A stretch of DNA of 5,193 nt from NCBI GenBank assembly GCA_947177825.1, contig CAMWWA010000093.1:1-5193 (forward strand), in the 5' to 3' direction. Origin of the DNA: an uncultured Clostridia bacterium. GTDB taxonomy: Bacteria; Bacillota; Clostridia; Christensenellales; Borkfalkiaceae. Position 1 is the first letter of the stretch. Every line of letters starts with the position of its first letter. Below the pieces are notes generated by a model. That model did not search any database and was not told the DNA's origin. It worked only from the letters and a program-made list of their open reading frames with translations. Both the position numbers and the translations under genes were made by a program. Positions 1 through 5,193 of this stretch are shown one piece after another.

Positions 1-934
1 AAAGCTCGTAATTGAACTTCTTTTTCATACTTACCGCTTCTATGATATCCATATCAATTATTTCGTTTTTGCGGATACCGACCACGCGGTTTCCTATGCC
101 GTCCTTTAAAAGCCTTACGGCTTTGTTGCCGAACTGCGCCGCCAACATTCTGTCAGCCATCGTGGGCGAGCCGCCGCGCTGAATGTGACCAATCGTAGTA
201 GGACGAACCGAATAGGTCGTAACCGACTGCAGCTGTTTTGCAAACTCGTCCGCGGTGCAAACGCCTTCCGCCACGACTACTATATTGGAGTGCTTGCCGT
301 TCGCTCTGGAACGGTTTATGCGCATAACGATATCGTCCAAATCGAATACGACTTCAGGCACGACGATTATTTCCGCACCGCTTGCAATACCGGCAAACAA
401 CGCAATGTCGCCGCAGCGCCTGCCCATAACTTCCACAACCGAAATTCTTTCGTGAGAGGTCATTGTGTCGCGCAATTTGTTTATAACGTCGATACAGGTG
501 TTAACCGCCGTATCAAAACCGAGCGTATAATCCGTATACTCAAGGTCGTTATCAATCGTTCCGGGAATTCCTATCGTGGGAATACCGTATTCTTCCGAAA
601 GGCACTTCGCACCCCTGAAAGAACCGTCGCCGCCGATTACGACAAGACCGTCGATATTTCTCGCTTCAAGCGTTTTAACGGCGCGTTTCTGTCCTTCCTT
701 GGTCAACATCTCAAGACATCTTGCCGTCCTCAGCTTCGTGCCGCCGCGCTGAACTATGTCGGATACGGAACGCATTTCCATGGGAATCATATCGTCGTCG
801 ATAAGTCCCTGGTAACCGCGCTCTATGCCGTAAACTTCCATACCGTAATACAGTGCGGTTCTAACAACCGCCCTTATGCAGGCATTCATTCCGGGAGCAT
901 CGCCGCCGCTCGTAAGCAAACCTATTCTCTTCAT
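1..934 (-). CDS. pfkA: ATP-dependent 6-phosphofructokinase (3' end missing at window edge)
   Basis: Catalyses ATP + fructose 6-phosphate to ADP + fructose 1,6-bisphosphate, the committing step of glycolysis, as a cytoplasmic homotetramer. I translated 311 codons from the ATG to the left edge: the start MKRIGLLTSGGDAPGMNA matches bacterial PfkA residue for residue. The ATP site has GGDGS (101-105), with G104, and PGTIDND (124-130); PPi-dependent enzymes have Asp and Lys at the equivalent discriminating positions, so this is the ATP type. The catalytic base is D128. Fructose 6-phosphate ligands appear as R163, MGR (170-172), E223, R244, H250 and R253. Effector-site residues R21, R25, R155, E188 and K214 are also present, so ADP/PEP-type allosteric control is plausible. 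PfkA is about 319-320 residues, so only about 8-12 residues are missing. The start is supported by GGAGGA 6 nt upstream. The gene has its own strong promoter after dnaE. Pyruvate kinase often follows pfkA in Firmicutes but would lie outside the window. Confidence 0.97.
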   Translation of the reverse strand, partial: MKRIGLLTSGGDAPGMNACIRAVVRTALYYGMEVYGIERGYQGLIDDDMIPMEMRSVSDIVQRGGTKLRTARCLEMLTKEGQKRAVKTLEARNIDGLVVIGGDGSFRGAKCLSEEYGIPTIGIPGTIDNDLEYTDYTLGFDTAVNTCIDVINKLRDTMTSHERISVVEVMGRRCGDIALFAGIASGAEIIVVPEVVFDLDDIVMRINRSRANGKHSNIVVVAEGVCTADEFAKQLQSVTTYSVRPTTIGHIQRGGSPTMADRMLAAQFGNKAVRLLKDGIGNRVVGIRKNEIIDMDIIEAVSMKKKFNYEL

Positions 935-935
935 A

Positions 936-953
936 AAATTTCCTCCGAAATTT
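936..953 (-). promoter_or_regulatory. pfkA ribosome binding site in a hairpin loop
   Basis: The Shine-Dalgarno sequence GGAGGA (946-941) sits 6 nt before the pfkA ATG, near ideal. It is flanked by AAATTTC (953-947) and GAAATTT (942-936), which form a perfect 7-bp inverted repeat with loop GGAG. The stem holds only one G-C pair and so is weak. In the folded form part of the Shine-Dalgarno is in the loop and the last GA is paired. The site supports the chosen start; any control of translation is inference. Confidence 0.7.
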
Positions 954-955
954 CT

Positions 956-1008
956 CACCGCGCCCCGACGGTTATCAACCCGTCCGCCCCCTTAATTTGC
1001 GCGCGGTG
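956..1008 (-). promoter_or_regulatory. Structured 5' leader of pfkA: two-helix, G+C-rich element
   Basis: In the pfkA leader an outer stem pairs CACCGCGC (1008-1001) with GCGCGGTG (963-956), 8 perfect base pairs. It encloses an inner hairpin, GACGG-G-TT / loop GAT / AACCGTC (984-967), of 7 pairs with one bulged G. The 5' side of the internal loop is a purine-rich 16 nt containing AATTAAGGGGG; the 3' side is GGG. The element has 36 G/C of 53 bases, against a very A+T-rich stretch just upstream. It is not followed by a U tract, so it is not an intrinsic terminator. It resembles no riboswitch class I can name. It could be a cis-regulatory or mRNA-stabilising structure, or protein-binding DNA. 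Confidence 0.5.
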
Positions 1009-1022
1009 CGTTTACTTCATCC

Positions 1023-1034
1023 ATTCAGTTGAAT
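1023..1034 (-). repeat. Short dyad at the predicted pfkA transcription start
   Basis: ATTCA-AC-TGAAT is a perfect inverted repeat with 5-bp arms and a 2-bp spacer, directly after the -10 box and covering the predicted +1. Its location is typical of repressor operators, but its small size makes chance occurrence quite possible. No known operator consensus is recognised. Confidence 0.3.
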
Positions 1035-1063
1035 ATTATAGCAGATTAATCAATCAATTACAA
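1035..1063 (-). promoter_or_regulatory. Sigma-A-type promoter for pfkA with extended -10
   Basis: Read on the minus strand: -35 TTGTAA (1063-1058, 4 of 6 matches to TTGACA), a 17-bp spacer, and a perfect -10 TATAAT (1040-1035). The TG at the extended -10 position (TGCTATAAT) strengthens it. It lies 26 bp after the dnaE stop and predicts transcription starting at about 1030-1026, giving a leader of about 92-96 nt before pfkA. The spacer contains a small palindrome, GATTAATC (1051-1044). Everything fits a housekeeping promoter; activity is inferred. Confidence 0.85.
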
Positions 1064-1088
1064 CCATTTTTAATAAATTATTGTACTA

Positions 1089-4000
1089 TCATTGAAGATA
1101 TTTTATATCTTCTTCCAGCAGGAACGAGCACAATTCGGCAAGCAAGCCCCTGCAATAATTTATGCCGTGCGACAGTCTGAATTTCTGTTTTCCGCGCACG
1201 ATTGCGCACGGCGTTCCGCCCTCGTAATTGGAAAGCATCGATACCAAATCGTCGAAATCGGCGTCGGAAAGGCGCGTCGCATTGAGCCATAAAATTTCCT
1301 TGCGCTTTGTCTGCATAGCTTCGCCGCCAGTGCCGTTGTGCTTTTGCAAATCGAATTCCACGACGTCGTCCAGTATAATGCTCATCTCGGTTTCCTTGGA
1401 CATATCCAGCTTTCCGCGGATTTTAACTATTTTATCCGTCGCAAGCACCGCTTTTACCCTTTCGTAAATCGCAGGGAACGCAACACACTCTATGGAGCCG
1501 TAAACGTCTTCAAGTGTTAAAAACGCCATAAATGCGCCGCTACTGCGCGTTGTTGTGCGTCGCATAGCAGATATTATGCCACCCATAGTAATCTGCATAC
1601 CATCCGAAACACGATTATAAGTACGGTTACCGTCTTCATCCTCCATATAATCGGTCAGATACGAACAGTTGAACGAACAGTCGTTGAAGGCCGACATATA
1701 TTTTTCGAACGGGTGACCGCTTACGTAAACACCGAGCACCTGTTTTTCCTTGGAAAGCTTTTCCATCAGCTCGAATTCGGGTATATCGGGATATGTCACG
1801 TTAATCTTTTCTTCGGCAATTATTTCGCCGAAAAGACTGATTTGCGCACTGCTTTTCTGTTTGTTTATCGCCGCGGCGCGCGTGTACAGGTCGTCGTAAA
1901 CGGCGAACAACTGCGAGCGCGGCACACCCATTTCGTCAAATGCACCTGCCAGAATAAGTCCTTCTATTATCCTCTTGTTCACTACCCCTGCGCAACGCAT
2001 AAGGAAGTCGGGGAAATCCGTAAACAATCCGTGTTCTGTTCTTTCTTTTATTACGGCGTCAATAGCCGTCTGCCCCGAACCTTTAAGTGCAGAGAGTCCG
2101 AATAGAATACCGTCGTCCTCTACTGAAAACGCCGTTTTCGACTTGTTTATGTTGGGCGGAAATACCTTCATTCCCTTTTCTTTAAGGTAGATAACGTATT
2201 TGGTAATTTCGTCTATCTTATTGAGTCGGTTGTTTAAAAGTGCGCAGATAAATTCTTTGCAATAATATCTCTTTAACCAAGCCGTCTGATAGGCAAGCGT
2301 TGCGTACGCCGCAGCGTGCGACTTATTGAACGCATATGACGCGAAGCCTTCCATATCGGCGAAAATTTTTACAGCAACTTCGGCAGAAATCCCGTTCTTT
2401 ACGCAACCTACAATTTCCGAACCGTTGGTATCGCTGACGCCGCCGTTAACAAACTTTTCTTTCTGCGCCATCAGCGTCTTTTTATCTTTCTTACCCATTG
2501 CGCGGCGGACAAGGTCCGCCTCACCGAGCGAGAAGCCTGCAAGATTCTGGAAAATCTGCATGACCTGCTCCTGATAGACGGGAATACCGTAGGTAACTTT
2601 TAAAATCTTTTCTTCCTCGGGACAGTCGTACTCGATAGGCGCTTCGCCGTGCTTACGCTTGCAGAAGTCATCAATAAAGCGCATAGGTCCCGGTCGGTAC
2701 AGCGAAACACCTGCTATAAGGTCTTCGAGACAGTCGGGCTTCAACTGCTTCATAAAGCGTTTCATGCCTCCGGCTTCGAGCTGGAACACACCGTCGGTGT
2801 CGCCCTCCGAAATCAGTGCATACGCGCCTGCGTCCTCATATCCTATCTTAGCAAAGTCAACTTCGTATCCCGTATCTTCTTTAATGTAATCAACACATTT
2901 CTTTATATCGGTCAAAGTGACGAGCGCAAGGAAGTCCATTTTTAACATTCCCAACGCCTCTATTTCCTTTGCCACGAACTGTGTGGTTATATCTTCGCCG
3001 TTCCTGGAAAGCGGAACGTTATCGGCAATTCTTTTACGGCAAATAACGACGCCTGCCGCATGCATACCCGTCTGTCTGGGCATACCTTCCAGCTGCAACG
3101 CCATGTCGATAACTCTACGCAGAGTCTGGTCCTCTTCATACATCGAGCAAAATTCCGCATTGCGCGCCACTTTTAGCTCGGTAACTTTGCCTTCCAGTTC
3201 GGCTTTTTTATCGGGGTCGCTCTCCGCACGCGCCTTTGCCTCTGCGGACTTTATTCTACGCCCCAGCAAATCGTCTATCGACGTCTTGCCATCCATAATT
3301 TTGGTCAGCCTATCGGTTTCGGAATAGGGAACTCGCATGACTCTTCCGACGTCTTTTATGGCGTTTTTTGCCGCCATAGTGCCAAAAGTGACGATTTGAC
3401 AGACGTTTTCGGGGTTGTATTTCTGTCTTACGTATTCAATAGTTTCCTCGCGCCTGTCAGTACAAAAGTCTATATCGAAATCGGGCATCGACACACGGTC
3501 GGGATTAAGGAAACGCTCGAAAAGCAAGTCGTATTGCAATGGCTCGACGTCGGTAATTCCTATAGAATAAGCAACTATCGAACTTACACCCGAGCCTCTG
3601 CCCGGCCCGACGGGTATGCCGTTTTCCTTTGACCAGTTAATGAAATCCCAGACTATCAGATAATATTCCGCATAACCCATTCGGCAGATAACGTCAAGTT
3701 CGTAATCTGCGCGCGAGCGTTCACGCTCGGTTACCGTACCGTAACGCTTGACAAGTCCGCTTGCCGTAAGGCTTCTCAAATACTCTTCGGGAGTCGAGCC
3801 GTCGGGCGGATTATACCCGGGAATGAGTGTCATATCTCTTATCGGATAGCCCTTTTTATCCAGATTGAACGCAGGCTCCGTCACTTTGTCCGCAATTACT
3901 CTTGTATTACTTATTGCTTTGGGAAGCGTCGAGAACAACGCTTTCATTTCCTCGGCGGACTTAAAATAGAACTCCTGCGTATCGAATTTCATACGCTTGG

Positions 4001-4682
4001 GGTCGTCAAGCGTTTTCTTCATCTGGATACACATTAAAACGTCCTGCATATCCGAATCCTTTTTTGTCAGATAGTGAACGTCGTTTGTAGCCACAAGCTC
4101 CACGCCTATATCTTCCGCAAGCTTGACAAGCAACGGCAATACTCGCTTCTCTTCTTCGATGCCGTGGTCCTGAATTTCAATATAGAAGTCCTCGCCGAAA
4201 ACTTCCTTCAGGTACAACGCCATCTCCTTTGCGCCGTCGTAATCGCCTGCAAGCAATCTACGGGGAATGCCGCCAGCAAGACACGCGGAAAGGCAGATAA
4301 CCCCTTCGGAATGTTCTTTTAAAACCTTATAATCAATCTTCGGTTTATAATAAAATCCGTCGACGAAAGCCAACGAATCCAGTTGAACGAGATTTTTATA
4401 TCCCGCCTTATTTTTTGCAAGCAAAATTAAATGTTCCGCCGTGTTACCCGTCTTGTCGTGCATATCGCGGGTCATATAAAATTCACAGCCGATTATGTAC
4501 TTTATGCCTGCAACAGCCGCTTTTTCCGCAAAATGCAGGGTGCCGTACATATTTCCGTGGTCGGTCATACATACGGTGTCAATTCCGTTTTCCTTGCAGT
4601 AATCTATCAGATTGTCAATTTTACACGCACCGTCAAGCAGTGAATACTCGGTATGAAGGTGCAGATGCACAAATTCGGTCAT
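1089..4682 (-). CDS. dnaE: DNA polymerase III alpha subunit, DnaE type
   Basis: Cytoplasmic C-family replicative polymerase that extends primers and works with the sliding clamp. The 1197 residues are full length for the family (about 1100-1200). The PHP domain (about 1-270) carries likely metal ligands H8, H10, D17, H42, E67, H84, C134, D201 and H203. The palm has GPGRGSG (359-365), catalytic D403 and D405 in PDFDIDF, and third aspartate D583 in KMDF. Fingers motifs include MHAAGVVI (540-547), SLYRPGPM (660-667), YQEQVMQI (703-710) and AFNKSHAAAYA (784-794). A helix-hairpin-helix region follows (about 855-915, FGLSALKGSG), then clamp motif QISLF (947-951), an OB fold (about 1030-1110) and a short C-terminal domain. 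There are no HEPN or intein-like insertions and no ExoII exonuclease insertion, so this is DnaE and not PolC. A charged, probably helical insert lies at about 474-511, and a small one (SDTNGSEIVGC) at 750-760. The ATG is chosen because HLHLHTEYSLLDG follows at once, with AAGGA 8 nt upstream. Clostridia usually also have PolC; whether DnaE is the lagging-strand partner here cannot be seen. Confidence 0.98.
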   Translation of the reverse strand: MTEFVHLHLHTEYSLLDGACKIDNLIDYCKENGIDTVCMTDHGNMYGTLHFAEKAAVAGIKYIIGCEFYMTRDMHDKTGNTAEHLILLAKNKAGYKNLVQLDSLAFVDGFYYKPKIDYKVLKEHSEGVICLSACLAGGIPRRLLAGDYDGAKEMALYLKEVFGEDFYIEIQDHGIEEEKRVLPLLVKLAEDIGVELVATNDVHYLTKKDSDMQDVLMCIQMKKTLDDPKRMKFDTQEFYFKSAEEMKALFSTLPKAISNTRVIADKVTEPAFNLDKKGYPIRDMTLIPGYNPPDGSTPEEYLRSLTASGLVKRYGTVTERERSRADYELDVICRMGYAEYYLIVWDFINWSKENGIPVGPGRGSGVSSIVAYSIGITDVEPLQYDLLFERFLNPDRVSMPDFDIDFCTDRREETIEYVRQKYNPENVCQIVTFGTMAAKNAIKDVGRVMRVPYSETDRLTKIMDGKTSIDDLLGRRIKSAEAKARAESDPDKKAELEGKVTELKVARNAEFCSMYEEDQTLRRVIDMALQLEGMPRQTGMHAAGVVICRKRIADNVPLSRNGEDITTQFVAKEIEALGMLKMDFLALVTLTDIKKCVDYIKEDTGYEVDFAKIGYEDAGAYALISEGDTDGVFQLEAGGMKRFMKQLKPDCLEDLIAGVSLYRPGPMRFIDDFCKRKHGEAPIEYDCPEEEKILKVTYGIPVYQEQVMQIFQNLAGFSLGEADLVRRAMGKKDKKTLMAQKEKFVNGGVSDTNGSEIVGCVKNGISAEVAVKIFADMEGFASYAFNKSHAAAYATLAYQTAWLKRYYCKEFICALLNNRLNKIDEITKYVIYLKEKGMKVFPPNINKSKTAFSVEDDGILFGLSALKGSGQTAIDAVIKERTEHGLFTDFPDFLMRCAGVVNKRIIEGLILAGAFDEMGVPRSQLFAVYDDLYTRAAAINKQKSSAQISLFGEIIAEEKINVTYPDIPEFELMEKLSKEKQVLGVYVSGHPFEKYMSAFNDCSFNCSYLTDYMEDEDGNRTYNRVSDGMQITMGGIISAMRRTTTRSSGAFMAFLTLEDVYGSIECVAFPAIYERVKAVLATDKIVKIRGKLDMSKETEMSIILDDVVEFDLQKHNGTGGEAMQTKRKEILWLNATRLSDADFDDLVSMLSNYEGGTPCAIVRGKQKFRLSHGINYCRGLLAELCSFLLEEDIKYLQ

Positions 4683-4707
4683 AAAAGTTTTCCTTATCCG
4701 TCGTAAA
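4683..4707 (-). promoter_or_regulatory. whiA-dnaE gap with dnaE ribosome binding site
   Basis: The 25 bp between the whiA TAA and the dnaE ATG contain AAGGA (4695-4691) spaced 8 nt from the start, an acceptable Shine-Dalgarno sequence. There is no room for a terminator, and I see no promoter here. The two genes are therefore most simply read as one transcript. Confidence 0.7.
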
Positions 4708-5193
4708 TTAGGTGAGCTGCGAAGCCATAAAAATTATTTTCCGCATTCTGTGGTTTATGCAGCTTTTGGTTATCTGAAGTCTGTCGGCAAGCTCCTGCAT
4801 GGAAGCATTTTTATCGGCAAGGCGCGCCTCCGCCACCTCGAAAAGGTTTTTGTTCAGACTTTGCAAACCTATGGTTTGCGAGATAATCTCAATCGATTTT
4901 ATCTGCGCAACCGAAGCGGTTACCGCCTTGTCGATATTCGAAACGGAACAGTTGCTTACCCTGTTTTCGTTGTTGCTCTTATCCTTATGCTCCACTATGC
5001 GGTTGAGCTTTTTTAAACAGCGGTCTGCCTGCATAATGTGCAGTAAATCCGAAATGACTTCCTTGCTCTTAATATAAACTACCGCACTTTCCTTTCTTGC
5101 AACGGACTTCGCCAGAACTTCGAATCCGCACAAAAGCTCGCAATAGTCTCCGGCCGTTATCCTGTTTGAAAAGACCACTTCGAAATGATAGCC
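4708..5193 (-). CDS. whiA: WhiA, DNA-binding transcriptional regulator (5' part missing at window edge)
   Basis: WhiA proteins combine an N-terminal LAGLIDADG-like domain (related to homing endonucleases but without nuclease activity) with a C-terminal helix-turn-helix. They act on DNA in processes tied to sporulation in actinobacteria and to division and chromosome segregation in Firmicutes. The visible 161 residues begin in frame at the edge with GYHFE, a segment typical of the second half of the LAGLIDADG-like domain. The family linker follows as NCSVSNIDKAV (about visible residues 81-91), then a helical stretch with IGLQSLNKNLFEVAEARL. The HTH is at about 130-153 (ASMQELADRLQITKSCINHRMRKI), close to the family pattern SKSGVNHRLRKL. 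The stop is TAA. WhiA is usually about 300-330 residues, so roughly half is outside the window; the GTG near 5178 is internal and not the start. The linker before NCSVSNIDK is degenerate (DKSNNENRVSNC instead of a basic RNRxNRxxNC-like segment). The 25-bp gap to dnaE suggests co-transcription. The family call is firm; its role in this organism is inferred. Confidence 0.93.
   Translation of the reverse strand, partial: GYHFEVVFSNRITAGDYCELLCGFEVLAKSVARKESAVVYIKSKEVISDLLHIMQADRCLKKLNRIVEHKDKSNNENRVSNCSVSNIDKAVTASVAQIKSIEIISQTIGLQSLNKNLFEVAEARLADKNASMQELADRLQITKSCINHRMRKIIFMASQLT

Noticed and set aside
956..1008. Intrinsic terminator for dnaE
   Set aside because: The stem is G+C-rich, but it is followed by GAGAAATTTC and not a run of U, and it lies downstream of the pfkA promoter.
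956..1008. Assignment of the pfkA leader to a known riboswitch (c-di-GMP, fluoride, ZTP)
   Set aside because: I compared it with the conserved core sequences I remember and none is present, so no class is named.
1003..1016. Catabolite-response (cre) site resemblance, GTAAACG
   Set aside because: Only one half of the cre consensus matches; the other half has several mismatches.
992..1024. Ten-codon open frame in the pfkA leader (MDEVNAPRAN, minus strand)
   Set aside because: Its ATG would lie only a few nucleotides from the predicted transcript start with no Shine-Dalgarno sequence. It does run into the 5' arm of the outer stem, so translation would disturb the fold, but nothing supports it as a real leader peptide.
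1097..1109. Inverted repeat GATAT-AAA-ATATC at the end of dnaE
   Set aside because: A+T-only arms apart from one G-C pair, inside the last codons of dnaE, and no U tract follows; too weak to be a terminator.
185..1180. Open frame of 331 codons on the plus strand
   Set aside because: It lies antisense to pfkA and runs through the pfkA promoter into the dnaE end. The opposite strand encodes every PfkA motif, and this protein has no recognisable domain and a composition typical of a shadow frame.
1713..2105. Plus-strand open frame of 130 codons, with others opposite dnaE and whiA
   Set aside because: All are antisense to conserved DnaE or WhiA coding sequence. None shows a ribosome binding site or recognisable protein family.
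5164..5178. GTG at 5178 as the whiA start
   Set aside because: The frame stays open to the window edge, with the conserved GYHFE residues before it, and WhiA is about twice as long as the visible part.

Overview
The window holds three genes, all on the minus strand and read right to left: the 3' half of whiA (right edge), a complete dnaE, and pfkA lacking only its last few codons (left edge). The order whiA-dnaE-pfkA, the WhiA family itself, the A+T-rich sigma-A-type promoter and the purine-rich ribosome binding sites point to a Firmicute of the class Clostridia. Several DnaE details resemble what I recall of clostridial homologues, but the species cannot be fixed from the sequence. Nothing suggests a phage, transposon, CRISPR array, integrated element or tRNA/rRNA gene. 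This is a core chromosomal region.

Layout by transcription: whiA (5193-4708, start outside the window) encodes the end of the LAGLIDADG-like domain and the C-terminal helix-turn-helix of the DNA-binding regulator WhiA. After a 25-bp gap carrying only a ribosome binding site comes dnaE (4682-1089), a 1197-residue DNA polymerase III alpha subunit. It has an apparently complete PHP metal site, the three catalytic aspartates, a QISLF sliding-clamp motif and an OB fold. After a 154-bp gap comes pfkA (934 to the edge), an ATP-dependent 6-phosphofructokinase.

The dnaE-pfkA gap is the most information-rich non-coding part. It has a very good extended -10 promoter (TTGTAA, 17 bp, TATAAT with an upstream TG) and a short dyad at the predicted transcription start. 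The predicted leader of about 95 nt contains a G+C-rich two-helix fold, then an A+U stem that presents the Shine-Dalgarno sequence in its loop. I see no intrinsic terminator after dnaE, so pfkA is probably transcribed both from its own promoter and by read-through.

Functionally the cluster places a division/chromosome-linked regulator, a replicative polymerase and the committing enzyme of glycolysis side by side. I found no new multi-gene system. The best candidate for something undescribed is the structured pfkA leader. Long open frames on the plus strand are antisense shadows of the three genes.
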